From: Archangium primigenium | GTDB taxonomy: Bacteria > Myxococcota > Myxococcia > Myxococcales > Myxococcaceae | DNA length: 64,000 nt | Reading direction: 5' to 3' | Assembly (NCBI RefSeq): GCF_016904885.1 | Contig: NZ_JADWYI010000001.1 | Span: 7,745,224 to 7,809,223, forward strand | Shown: positions 55,374-64,000 of the stretch, piece after piece | Layout: the number at the start of each line of letters is the position of its first letter | How positions within the stretch are numbered: position 1 is the first letter of the stretch | Translations under genes and position numbers: made by a program | Notes under the pieces: model-generated | The model's input: only the letters and a program-made list of their open reading frames with translations | The model's database searches: none | Told to the model about the DNA's origin: nothing

Positions 55374-56362
55374 CCGCCCCCCCCTCCCTGTCCCCGCCCC
55401 CGAGCCACGCCGTGGCCGCCGCCCACGCCATCCGCGAGGGCGTGCTCACCGAGGTGCGCAAGGCCGTCGTCGGCCAGGACGAGCCGCTCGAGTTGATGCT
55501 CGTGGGGCTCATCGCCGGCGGCCACGTGCTGCTCGAGGGCGTGCCCGGCGTGGCCAAGACGCTCATGGCCAAGGCCCTGGCGCGCTCGGTCAGCGCGGAC
55601 TTCAAGCGCATCCAGTTCACCCCGGACCTGATGCCCGCGGACATCCTGGGCACCAGCATCTTCGACTTGAAGAGCCAGGGCTTCGTGCTCGTGCGCGGCC
55701 CCATCTTCACGGACCTCTTGCTCGCCGATGAAATCAACCGCGCGCCCGCCAAGACGCAGTCCGCGCTGCTCGAGGCCATGCAGGAGCGCGCCGTGTCGCT
55801 GGAGGGCAAGAACCTCGCGCTCTCGCCCCTCTTCTCCGTGTTCGCCACGCAGAACCCCGTGGAGTCCGAGGGCACCTACCCCCTGCCCGAGGCGCAGCTG
55901 GACCGCTTCCTGTTGAAGATCGAGGTGGGCTACCCCAGCGCCGAGGAGGAGGACGCCATCCTCGCTTCCGTGCACCGGGGCTTCGACGCGGGGGACCTGG
56001 GGCGCGCGGGCGTGGGCGCGGCGGTGACGAAGGACGGCCTGCTGGCGGCGCGCGAGGCGCTCAACGAGGTGACGGTGGAGCCGCCCGTGCTCGCCTACGT
56101 GCGCAAGCTAGTGGCGGCCACGCGCGCCTCCCCCCGCATCCGCCTGGGCGCGGGGCCGCGCGCGGGCGTGCACCTGCTCATGGCCTCCAAGGCCCTGGCG
56201 GCGCTGCGCGGCCGGGGCTTCGTCACCCCCGAGGACGTGCGCTTCCTCGCCGGGCCCGTGCTCAAGCACCGGCTGCTCTTGTCGCCGGACGCGGAGCTCG
56301 ACGGGGCCACGCCCGCGGACGTGCTGCGCGAGGTGGTGCGCTCGGTGGAGGTCCCCCGGTGA
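55370..56362 (+). CDS. MoxR-family AAA+ ATPase
   Basis: The 330-residue chaperone-like ATPase has Walker [16 protein letters not shown], Walker [25 protein letters not shown], sensor 1 [23 protein letters not shown] and sensor 2 in [15 protein letters not shown]. MoxR ATPases help assemble or activate partner proteins with von Willebrand domains. The DUF58 gene follows, overlapping by GTGA, and encodes such a partner. Confidence 0.93.
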   Translation: MTAPPSLSPPPSHAVAAAHAIREGVLTEVRKAVVGQDEPLELMLVGLIAGGHVLLEGVPGVAKTLMAKALARSVSADFKRIQFTPDLMPADILGTSIFDLKSQGFVLVRGPIFTDLLLADEINRAPAKTQSALLEAMQERAVSLEGKNLALSPLFSVFATQNPVESEGTYPLPEAQLDRFLLKIEVGYPSAEEEDAILASVHRGFDAGDLGRAGVGAAVTKDGLLAAREALNEVTVEPPVLAYVRKLVAATRASPRIRLGAGPRAGVHLLMASKALAALRGRGFVTPEDVRFLAGPVLKHRLLLSPDAELDGATPADVLREVVRSVEVPR

Positions 56363-57666
56363 TTCCCACCGGGCGCCTGTGGGTGCTGCTGTGCCTGCTG
56401 GCCGTGCCGATGATGGCCGCGGGGTTCTTCCCCGGCTTTGGCGGCGTGGTGCTGGCACTGGACGCGCTCGCCCTGGCGCTCGCGGTGGGGGATGGGCTGT
56501 GGGCGCGGCGGGTGCGCCTGGAGGTGCACCGCACGCCCCCCGTCCGCCTGTCCGTGGGGGCCGCCAACAAGGTGGAGCTCACGCTCGTGCACCGGGGCGG
56601 GCGCGCGGTGGACGTGTGGGTGCGCGACGACGTCCCCGCCGCCTTCACCGCCGAGCCCGAGGAGGCCGCGCTGCGCCTGAGCGCGGACAGCCAGACGCGC
56701 TGGGTCTACCGGGTGACGCCCACGACGCGGGGCCGCTTCGAGTTCGGCGACGTGCACGTGCGCGTGCGGGGCCCCCTGGGGCTCGTGCTCCACGAGCGGC
56801 GCTTCGCGCGGGGCCAGGACGTGGCCGTGTTCCCGGACATGCGGGGCGCGCGTCGGCTGCTCCTGTCGGGCGCGGCCCTGGACCTGGTGAACCTGGGCCT
56901 GCGCAAGCTGCGCCGGGACGGCCGGGGCAGCGAGTTCGCCCGGCTGCGCGACTATGCCCAGGGCGACTCGGTGCGCGAGGTGGACTGGAAGGCCACGGCC
57001 CGCCGCTCGCGGCCGGTGACGCGGGTGATGGAGTCCGAGCGCTCGCAATCCCTGCTCATCTGCGTGGACGCGGGCCGCTCCATGGCGGCCCAGGTGGATG
57101 GCCTGTCCAAGCTGGACCATGCCGTCAACGCGGCGCTCTTCCTGGCCTTCGTGGCGGTGCGCAATGGCGACCGGGTGGGGCTCGCGGTGTTCGCCGATGG
57201 CGTGAAGACGTACCTGCCGCCGGCCGCGGGCCGCTTGCAGTACCGGAAGATATTGGACGCGCTCTACGCCACCCCGCCAAGCCTCACCTACGTGGACTAC
57301 CTGGCGCTCTTCAAGGAGCTGAACGTGCGCCTCACCCGGCGCAGCCTCCTGTGCGTCTTCACGGACTTCCTCGACGAGGAGCAGGCGTCCACCCTGGTGG
57401 CGCCCCTGCACCGCCTGGCGCGGCGGCACGTGCCGCTGTGCCTGTCCGTGCGCGACACCGCCCTGGCCAAGCTCCTGCGCACCCCGCCCGCGGGGCCCGA
57501 GCAGGCCTACCAGCAGGCCGTGGCGAGCGAGCTGCTCATGGACCGGGAGGCCCTCAAGGCCCGGGTGGGCGCCGGGGGCGTGCACATGCTGGACGTGCAA
57601 CCGGACGAGTTGAGCCTCGCCGCCGTGAACCGCTACCTGGACATCAAGGCGCGCGGCGTCTTGTAG
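56359..57666 (+). CDS. DUF58 protein with von Willebrand-like domain, MoxR partner
   Basis: The 435-residue protein has two N-terminal membrane segments, a beta-sandwich, the DUF58 signature [20 protein letters not shown] and [16 protein letters not shown], and a von Willebrand A fold opening [14 protein letters not shown]. The metal motif is DxGxS rather than DxSxS. It is the usual target of MoxR. The operon ends 3 bp before the stop of the convergent kinase gene, with no room for a separate terminator. Confidence 0.9.
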   Translation: MIPTGRLWVLLCLLAVPMMAAGFFPGFGGVVLALDALALALAVGDGLWARRVRLEVHRTPPVRLSVGAANKVELTLVHRGGRAVDVWVRDDVPAAFTAEPEEAALRLSADSQTRWVYRVTPTTRGRFEFGDVHVRVRGPLGLVLHERRFARGQDVAVFPDMRGARRLLLSGAALDLVNLGLRKLRRDGRGSEFARLRDYAQGDSVREVDWKATARRSRPVTRVMESERSQSLLICVDAGRSMAAQVDGLSKLDHAVNAALFLAFVAVRNGDRVGLAVFADGVKTYLPPAAGRLQYRKILDALYATPPSLTYVDYLALFKELNVRLTRRSLLCVFTDFLDEEQASTLVAPLHRLARRHVPLCLSVRDTALAKLLRTPPAGPEQAYQQAVASELLMDREALKARVGAGGVHMLDVQPDELSLAAVNRYLDIKARGVL

Positions 57667-57669
57667 CCA

Positions 57670-60600
57670 CTAGCCGAGGGCCTCGCCCCAGCGCTCCCGG
57701 GCGAGCGCCAACGCCCGGGCGTTGTCGGGCACGTGGGACAGGAAGCGCGCGCGCACCTCGGGCTCCGGAATCTCCCCGGCCAGCAGCCGCACCCGGTCGA
57801 CGAGCGCCCGGAGCGTGGCGTCGCCCTCCGCCTCCTCGCCCAGCGCGAACAGGACCTCGGCCAGGGTGAGCTGGACGAAGCGCCAGTAGGTGCTCGCCCC
57901 GCTCCGCTCCGTCCACTCCACCCCCGACACCGCCTGGGCGCGCGCCTCCTCGAGACGCCCCCTCCGCAGCAGGCAGCGCGAGAGGACCGCGCACGCGAAG
58001 CCCAACAGGGGCGCGAAAGGCGCCAGCATCTCGCACGCCCGCCGGCTCCGCTGCTCGGCCTCCTCCGCGCCGCCATGCAGCAGGAGCACCAGGGCCGAGA
58101 TGACCTCCGACAGGCCCTGGATGACCGGGATGACCATGCCGGACGCGGGCGCCTCGCGCGCCAGGGCCACGGCTTCCCCCCAGTGCGCGGGCTCGTCGCT
58201 GAAGGCCAGCGTATGCATCAGGTAGCCCCGCGCCTGATAGGCCAGGAACCACTGGGAGTGGTGCAGCGCCCCCGTCCAGGCCTCGCGCGTCAGCCGGATC
58301 GCGCTCGGAATGTCGCCCAGCTCGAAGCGCAGCCACCCCACGACGCTGCACGCCAGGAAGACGCTGCGCTCCATGCCCGTCTCCCGGGAGTCGCGCAGGG
58401 ACAGCTCCGCCAGTCGCAGCGCGTGCCAGGGCCGACCCTGGATGAGCCCCAGGTACTGACACTCGATCATCTGGAGGAGCCCGCGCGCCATGGTCCGCCG
58501 CTCGCCGCTGAGCGCCTCCAGGGGCCGCGCCCGCTCGAGCAGCGCGCCCATGTCGCCGCCCCGACCGAACCAGAAGAGCGTGGGGCACATGCTCGCCAGG
58601 GCCTCGATGTACATGGCCGAGGCCTCGGGCTCGGGCCGCGTGCCCAGCAGGAGCGCGCTCAACCGCCGCGTCTGCGCGTGCTCGCCCCCCAGCGTCGCCC
58701 CCAGGATGAGCCCTCCGAGCAGGCGGCACCAGAGCATGCCGCCCGCGGGCAGTTCCTCCAGCACCGGGATGCCCAGCGCCAGCGTCCGGGGCGCCGGCTC
58801 CAGCCAGAGCGACAGCAGCGCCTCGATCGCCCGGAGCCGGGGTGGCATGTCGGCGCGCGGGCCACAGTCCAGCGCCGCCTGGACACAGCGCAGCGTGCCA
58901 GGGAAGTCATCGTGCGCGAAGAAGCGCTCGGCGGCCTGGGCGTAGAACTCCACCGCGCGGGCGGGCCGCTGTCCCAGTTGGTGGTGCAGGGCGATCTCCA
59001 GGGCATCCGGCTCGCCCATGCGCTCCAGCCACGCCCCCGCCGCCCGGTGCCCCACGGTGCGGAAGCCCTCGGCCAGCAGGCCATAGGCGGCGTCGCGCAC
59101 CAGGGCGTGGCGGAAGCGGTACTCGGGCTCGCCCGGAAACCGGCTGTCGGCCACGGCCTCGATGACTTCCTCCTCCACCAGCAGGCGCAGGTGCGCCTTC
59201 ACCGCGGAGTCCTCCGCCGCGCGGCCCGACAGGGCGCCCACGCCGCCCGGCCAGAACACCCGGCCGAAGATGCTCGCCACCAACAGGGTCTGCCGCGCGC
59301 CGGACTCCATGCGCAACAGGCGCGTCTGGAGCACCGCCAGCACCGTCTCCGGCACCCGCTCCTGGCGGCCCTCGGCCACCATGCGGATGAGCTCCTCCAG
59401 GAACAACACGTTGCCGTCCGACTGCTCCACCGCCCGTCGCACCACCGACTCGGGCACCTCGGCGCCCAGCACCTCGCGCACCAGCCGCGCGCAGGCCTTG
59501 CGGCTCAAGCCGTTGAGCGACAGCTCCTGCAACGCCCGGCCCCACAGCCCCGGAAAGAGCTGCTTCACCTCGGGACGCGCCAGCGCCAGCACCATGAAGG
59601 GCCGCTCGCTCAACTCCCGCAGCAGCCGATCCACCAGCGCCACCGTCAGCGCGTCACTCCAGTGCAGATCCTCCAGCACCAGCAGCACCGGCCCCCGCGC
59701 GCACTCGGCCTCCAGGAAGGCCACCAGCGCCCGGCCCATCTGGATGCCCATCACCTGGGGATCCTCCCGCGCGGCGCGCAGGCGCGGGGACGCCTCTTCC
59801 GGGAAGGCGATGGCGCACAGCTCGCCCAGGAAGGCGGCCACCTCGCGCGCCAGGGCCTCCGGCAGGTGCCGCGACACCCGCCGCAGCAACAGGGCGCGCT
59901 TCGTCTCCAGCGCCGCGCCCTCGGGCACGCCGCACAGCTCGCGCAGCATCTGCCCCAAGAGGCCCTGGGACACGCCCTTGTGCATCGGGTCACCCCGCCC
60001 CACCAGCACGAGCGGCGCGGACTCCTTGAGCCCGAGCCGGCGCAGGAACTCGTGCCTCAGCCGCGACTTGCCCACCCCCGGCGGCGCCGTCACCAGCAGC
60101 GCCCGGGCGTTGGACTCCTCCAGGCACGTGACGAAGCACGCCTCCAGCAGCGCCAGCTCCTGCTCCCGGCCCACACACGGCGTGGGCTTGCCCAGCAGGG
60201 GCCGCGAGGTGTCCACCCCCAGCCGCTCGCTGCGCAGCAGGAAGGCCCCCGAGCCCGAGGGGTTGAGCTGGAAGGCCGCCCCCAGGAGGCCCGCCGTCAC
60301 CTCGTCCATGACGACGGCCGAGGAGGGCACCGCCTCCGTCCCGCGCAGCAGGCGGCCCGCCTTGTCCATGGCCTCGCCCACCGGCAGGTGCGCGTCGAGC
60401 ACGCTCAAGCCCGTCACCAGCACCACCGCGGCCTCCGGCCAGCGCTCCTTCAAGGCCAGCGCACACCGCGCCGCCAGGGCCGCCAGGTCCGTGGCCGTGC
60501 CCCGCACGGGCACCAGCGTCGCCACCCACGAGCCATCCGCCAGCCGCTCCACCCGGCCCCCCTGGGGCACGAGCATCGCGTGCAGCACCGGGTGCAGGTC

Positions 60601-61620
60601 CGCGCCGGAGCCCGGCTCCGGGCCCTCGTCCCTCGGCGGCGGAGACACCAGCAGGACGCTGACGAGTTGCCGCTCCGCGCCCCCGAGGCCCGACAGCCGG
60701 GGAATGAGCTCCCCCCCTGATTCGGACGGCGTCAGGGCGAGGGACGCGAGGGCCTCCCCCAGCGCGGCGGCATGGGCGGGCCGCTGTCCCGGGGCCTTGG
60801 CCAGCATCCGCAGCACGAGCGCCTCCACCGCCTCGGGCAGTTCGGGGCGCAGGACCCGGGGCGGCACCGGCTCGGTGAAGAGAATCTTGGCCAGCGCCGC
60901 CGCGAAGTGGGGCGCCTCGAAGGGCGGCCGCCCCGTGAGGCACTCGTACAGCACGCACCCGAGCGAGAAGATGTCCGCCGCGGGGAGGATCTCCGCCTGA
61001 CTGGCGGCCTGCTCCGGCGCCATGTAGCCCGGCGTGCCCACCACGGTATGGCTGCGCGTCACCGCCTGGAGCGAGGGTCGGGCGTGCCGCGCCAGCCCGA
61101 AGTCCAGCACCACCCCGTCCTCGGGCCGTCCGCCGCGCAAGAAGAGGTTGGAGGGCTTGAGGTCGCGGTGCACCACGCCCCGCGCGTGCGCATGCGCCAG
61201 GGCGTCGGCCACGCGCCGCACCAACGCCAGGCTCTCGCCCAGGCTCAACGGCTCGCGCGCCAGCCGCCGGGACAGCTCCTCGCCCTCCAGCCACTCCATG
61301 ACGAGGTAGGACTGTCCCTGCTCGGTGGCGCCATGGGCCACGTGCGCCACCAGGCCCGGGTGGCGCAGCGAGGACAACAGCAGCGCCTCGCGCTCGAAGC
61401 GCAGCAGCGCCTCGGGCGCCGGCAGGCCCCGCAGCAGCTTGAGCGCCACGCGCTGGCCCGTGCGCGCATCACGCGCCCGGTACACCTGACCCATCCCCCC
61501 CTGCCCCGCCAGGGCCTCCACCACGAAGCGCTCGTCCACCCGCGTGCCCGCGGCCAGGGCGCCTGTCGGGGACGTGGTGGGGGCGGTCTCCACGTCCTCG
61601 CGCGGCTCGTTGTCATTCAT
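57670..61620 (-). CDS. Ser/Thr protein kinase fused to AAA ATPase and TPR-like region
   Basis: The product is 1,316 residues. The kinase domain (~30-290) has glycine loop AGQGGMGQVYRARD, Lys in VALKLL, HRDLKPSN, DFGLARH and APEQ, a complete set for activity. Residues ~325-470 resemble a degenerate class III cyclase-like domain. An AAA_16/STAND-type ATPase follows, with Walker A APPGVGKSRLRHEFL and Walker B VLLVLEDLHWSD. The last ~450 residues are helical repeats of TPR type. Such proteins sense and relay signals in myxobacteria. ATG 61620 is chosen; GTG 61647 is also in frame. A paralogue lies directly upstream. Confidence 0.9.
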   Translation of the reverse strand: MNDNEPREDVETAPTTSPTGALAAGTRVDERFVVEALAGQGGMGQVYRARDARTGQRVALKLLRGLPAPEALLRFEREALLLSSLRHPGLVAHVAHGATEQGQSYLVMEWLEGEELSRRLAREPLSLGESLALVRRVADALAHAHARGVVHRDLKPSNLFLRGGRPEDGVVLDFGLARHARPSLQAVTRSHTVVGTPGYMAPEQAASQAEILPAADIFSLGCVLYECLTGRPPFEAPHFAAALAKILFTEPVPPRVLRPELPEAVEALVLRMLAKAPGQRPAHAAALGEALASLALTPSESGGELIPRLSGLGGAERQLVSVLLVSPPPRDEGPEPGSGADLHPVLHAMLVPQGGRVERLADGSWVATLVPVRGTATDLAALAARCALALKERWPEAAVVLVTGLSVLDAHLPVGEAMDKAGRLLRGTEAVPSSAVVMDEVTAGLLGAAFQLNPSGSGAFLLRSERLGVDTSRPLLGKPTPCVGREQELALLEACFVTCLEESNARALLVTAPPGVGKSRLRHEFLRRLGLKESAPLVLVGRGDPMHKGVSQGLLGQMLRELCGVPEGAALETKRALLLRRVSRHLPEALAREVAAFLGELCAIAFPEEASPRLRAAREDPQVMGIQMGRALVAFLEAECARGPVLLVLEDLHWSDALTVALVDRLLRELSERPFMVLALARPEVKQLFPGLWGRALQELSLNGLSRKACARLVREVLGAEVPESVVRRAVEQSDGNVLFLEELIRMVAEGRQERVPETVLAVLQTRLLRMESGARQTLLVASIFGRVFWPGGVGALSGRAAEDSAVKAHLRLLVEEEVIEAVADSRFPGEPEYRFRHALVRDAAYGLLAEGFRTVGHRAAGAWLERMGEPDALEIALHHQLGQRPARAVEFYAQAAERFFAHDDFPGTLRCVQAALDCGPRADMPPRLRAIEALLSLWLEPAPRTLALGIPVLEELPAGGMLWCRLLGGLILGATLGGEHAQTRRLSALLLGTRPEPEASAMYIEALASMCPTLFWFGRGGDMGALLERARPLEALSGERRTMARGLLQMIECQYLGLIQGRPWHALRLAELSLRDSRETGMERSVFLACSVVGWLRFELGDIPSAIRLTREAWTGALHHSQWFLAYQARGYLMHTLAFSDEPAHWGEAVALAREAPASGMVIPVIQGLSEVISALVLLLHGGAEEAEQRSRRACEMLAPFAPLLGFACAVLSRCLLRRGRLEEARAQAVSGVEWTERSGASTYWRFVQLTLAEVLFALGEEAEGDATLRALVDRVRLLAGEIPEPEVRARFLSHVPDNARALALARERWGEALG

Positions 61621-61695
61621 GATGTGCGTCACGACCCTCTCGCCCACCGAGGCGCGATCCGGCCGCGCGCGCCCCGGGGCGATGCGGGCGGCAAC

Positions 61696-64000
61696 CTAGC
61701 ATGCGCCCCCGTCGGGGAGGTCACCCCAGCGCTCCCGCGCCAGCGCGAGCACCCGCGCGTTGACAGGCACCTCACCGAGGAAGCGCGCGCGCGCCCGAGG
61801 CTCGGGGATGTCGGAGGCGCGCGCGCGCACACACGCCAGGGCCTCGCGCAGCACCGCCTCGCCCTCCTGGATGTCGTTCCGGGCGAAGCACGCCTCCACC
61901 AGGGCCACCAGGGAGAGCAGCGCGTGGCCACTGGCGCCGCGCATCCGCCGGACCTCCTCCACGCACAGCCGGGCCGCCTCCCAGGCCTCCTCGACCTTGC
62001 CCCGTCGCAACAGCACGGAGCTCAGCAGGGTCTGGGCCTTCGTCCAGTCCGAGCGCAGCGGCGCCAACCGCGCGCAGGCCTCCCGGCAATGCGCCTCGGC
62101 CTCGTCCAGCGCGCCGTCCGCGGCCAGCAGCCGGGCCAGGAAGACATGCGACAGGGTGAAGCGGTAGACGTCGGCCTCGCCCATGCGGTGCCAGCCGAGC
62201 GCGAGCACGCGCGCCTCACGCAGCGCCTCGGGCGCGGCACTGCTGCTCAGGATGTCGAGCAGGAACTCCTCGGCGTAGAGCACCACCACGTGCTGCCAGG
62301 GAGCCCAGGAGACGGCGAGGATGGCGCGCAGCCGCTCCACGGCGCCCGGGGCATCCCCCAGCACCGCGTGCATCGCGCCCAACAGGCCGCGCAGCAGGTT
62401 GAGCCCCAGCTCCGCGCCACTCTGCTGGAAGTAGCGCTCCGACTCGCGCGCCGCGAGCAGCCCCGTCCACGGCTTGTCTCCCAGGTGGTACTGGAAGAGG
62501 GCCTGCGCGGCGTGGATCCACGCCCAGGCCTTGAAATCCTGGGGCTCGGTCTCGGCGCGCAGCTCCCGGATGCGCGCATGCAGCCGATCGATGCGGGGAC
62601 GGTCCGCGAGCCACAGGAGCGCCGTCTGCTGCTGGGTCAGGAAGTCGAGGAAGTCCGCCCGCGCGCCGGGCTCCGGGGTGGCCTGGGACAGGTCCTCGCA
62701 GAGCGCCAACCCCTCCTGCCACAGGCCCAGGCGCACGGTCCCGATGAAGACGCTCACCGCCACGAGGCACCACAGCTTGCCGCCCCGGCGCAGGCCATGC
62801 AGCGCGAGCAAGCCGAGCTCCCGGCTGCGCGGCACCTGCTCCGACCAGAACGCCACCACGCACTGGAGGCCCCGGAGCCGCGCCAGGTCGGCGTCGCTCA
62901 CGCCGCAGGCCAGGGCGCCTTCCACGCAGCGCTCCATGCCGGGGAAGTCATTGCGCTCGAAGAGCCGATCGGCCGCCAGGGTGTACCCATGCGCCGCCCG
63001 CTCCAGTTGCCCGCCCTGCTGGAAGTGGGTGGCGAGCACCAGCGCGTCCGGCTCTCCCTGCGCCTCCAGCCAGGCGCCGACCCGCCGGTGGCCCTCGGCG
63101 CGCTCGGCCTCCGGCACCAGGGCCAGCACCGCGTCGCGCACCAGGGCGTGGCGGAAGCGGTACTCGGACACGCTGGAGAAGCGGCTCGTGTCCGCCTGGC
63201 CGATGATCTCCTGCTCCAGCAGGTGGCGCAGGGGCTCGTCCAGGGTGCCCGCGGGGGCGTCCAACACGGTCCGCACGCCCTCGGCCCAGAAGGCGTGGCC
63301 GAAGAAGCTCGCCGCCAGCAACACCCGCCGCGTCTCCGGCGCCATGCGCGACACCCGCAGTTGCAGGACCGCGAGCACCGTCTCGGGCACGGCCTCGCCC
63401 CGCCCATCCGCCAGGCCGCGGATGAGCTCCTCGAGCAGCAGCGCGTTGCCATCCGACTGCTCCACCACCCGGTCCACGACGGAGTCGGACACCTGGACGC
63501 CCAGCACCTCGCGCACCAGCCGGCCTCCCGCCTTGCGGCTCAGGCCCTTGAGCCGCAGTTCCTGCAGACAGCCCGGCCACAAGCCGGGAAAGAGCTGCCG
63601 CACCTCGGGCCGCGCGAGCGCCAGGACGAACAGGGGCTGCTCCGAGAGCGCCCGCAGGGCCTCGTCCACCAGTTGCACCGTCAGCGCATCGCTCCAGTGC
63701 AGATCCTCCAGCACCAGGAGCACGGGCTGACGGGCACACTCCGCGCCCAGCAGTGCCACCAGGGCCTGCGCGATCCGGGTGCCCATCAACCGCGGATCAC
63801 TCCGGGCGGCGCGCAGCCGGGGCGTGTCCTCGTCCGCGACGGGCACGTCGCACAGCTCGCCCAGGAACTCGAGGGCCTCCTGGCGGCGCGGCTCGGGCAC
63901 GAGGGCGGTGACGGCCGCGTGCAGCACGGCGCGGCGGTGCGCCAGCGAGGTGCCCTCCTCCAGGCCCAGCCAGCGCCGCAGCGCCTGGCCGAGCAGCCCC
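61696..64000 (-). CDS. Paralogous AAA/TPR-type regulator (partial, N-terminus outside)
   Basis: The frame has its stop at 61696 and stays open to the right edge, giving the last ~768 residues. It contains Walker B VLLVLEDLHWSDALTV, VVEQSDGNALLLEELI, FRHALVRDAVLALVPEAER and a TPR-like helical C-terminus. It aligns with the same parts of the gene at 57670-61620. Whether a kinase domain precedes it cannot be seen. The 75-bp gap to the downstream paralogue suggests tandem duplication and possible co-transcription. Confidence 0.85.
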   Translation of the reverse strand, partial: GLLGQALRRWLGLEEGTSLAHRRAVLHAAVTALVPEPRRQEALEFLGELCDVPVADEDTPRLRAARSDPRLMGTRIAQALVALLGAECARQPVLLVLEDLHWSDALTVQLVDEALRALSEQPLFVLALARPEVRQLFPGLWPGCLQELRLKGLSRKAGGRLVREVLGVQVSDSVVDRVVEQSDGNALLLEELIRGLADGRGEAVPETVLAVLQLRVSRMAPETRRVLLAASFFGHAFWAEGVRTVLDAPAGTLDEPLRHLLEQEIIGQADTSRFSSVSEYRFRHALVRDAVLALVPEAERAEGHRRVGAWLEAQGEPDALVLATHFQQGGQLERAAHGYTLAADRLFERNDFPGMERCVEGALACGVSDADLARLRGLQCVVAFWSEQVPRSRELGLLALHGLRRGGKLWCLVAVSVFIGTVRLGLWQEGLALCEDLSQATPEPGARADFLDFLTQQQTALLWLADRPRIDRLHARIRELRAETEPQDFKAWAWIHAAQALFQYHLGDKPWTGLLAARESERYFQQSGAELGLNLLRGLLGAMHAVLGDAPGAVERLRAILAVSWAPWQHVVVLYAEEFLLDILSSSAAPEALREARVLALGWHRMGEADVYRFTLSHVFLARLLAADGALDEAEAHCREACARLAPLRSDWTKAQTLLSSVLLRRGKVEEAWEAARLCVEEVRRMRGASGHALLSLVALVEACFARNDIQEGEAVLREALACVRARASDIPEPRARARFLGEVPVNARVLALARERWGDLPDGGAC

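Noticed and set aside
57733-60720. A 995-codon plus-strand open frame opposite the kinase gene
   Set aside because: It is Gln/Arg/His-rich antisense of a clear kinase-AAA protein.

Overview
The window is high-GC bacterial DNA with dense genes, small gaps, many GTG/TTG starts and overlapping stop/start junctions. The gene content points to a myxobacterium of the Cystobacterineae type (Myxococcus/Cystobacter/Archangium relatives). Supporting evidence includes a Lon very close to what I recall of Myxococcus LonV, a DUF2378-like paralogue, large Ser/Thr kinase-AAA regulators, many lipoproteins of unknown role and a 17-bp site fitting the Myxococcus LexA-box consensus. This taxonomic placement is inference from content, not from a search.

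Layout. 1-2.9 kb: a partial von Willebrand factor A protein, an EF-hand/nuclease-inhibitor-like protein and a small membrane protein, all on the minus strand. 3.1-10.4 kb: hrpA helicase, a DUF4156 lipoprotein, an AlkD-like DNA repair protein and an M13 metallopeptidase whose Shine-Dalgarno lies inside a strong hairpin. 10.5-15.8 kb: two translationally coupled lipoproteins of unknown function, divergent from a 634-residue protein with amphipathic 11/22-residue repeats. 15.9-18.7 kb: NTF2-like protein, rsmE and aminopeptidase P. 18.7-22.7 kb (minus): response regulator, yqgE, bolA, monothiol glutaredoxin and a DUF2914 protein, split by a complete IS630-family element that landed inside the stop codon of the response regulator and kept a stop. 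22.8-26.2 kb: peptide-type ABC transporter (two permeases and a lipoprotein) with no ATPase gene beside it. 26.3-30.2 kb (plus): a two-gene, order-inverted relative of PEP-synthase/rifampin-phosphotransferase enzymes followed by an MFS exporter. 30.3-31.1 kb: secreted ricin-type lectin.

31.2-39.8 kb (minus): the protein quality-control block tig-clpP-clpX, a prolyl oligopeptidase and lon, with tRNA-Leu and tRNA-Lys upstream. 40.0-41.3 kb: a phage-type single-strand annealing protein (Bet/RecT class) with an SOS-box-like site and a terminator-like hairpin in its leader, with no phage genes around it. 41.4-48.1 kb: a secreted polysaccharide lyase, a heme-oxygenase-like diiron candidate paired with a YcgR/PilZ protein, two tandem small helical paralogues and a DUF2378-like protein. 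48.2-51.9 kb: HelD-like helicase, DUF2780 protein and a PstS-like lipoprotein. 52.0-57.7 kb: a tightly overlapping operon of B-box-like, DUF4129, DUF4350, MoxR and DUF58 proteins. 57.7-64 kb: two tandem paralogous regulators with AAA and TPR-like regions (the first with a Ser/Thr kinase domain), the second cut by the window edge.

The best candidates for something undescribed are the SOS-linked Bet protein with its leader hairpin, the inverted split phosphotransferase-exporter operon, the hairpin over the M13 peptidase start, the tandem helical paralogues and the diiron/PilZ pair. No CRISPR array, rRNA or prophage was seen.
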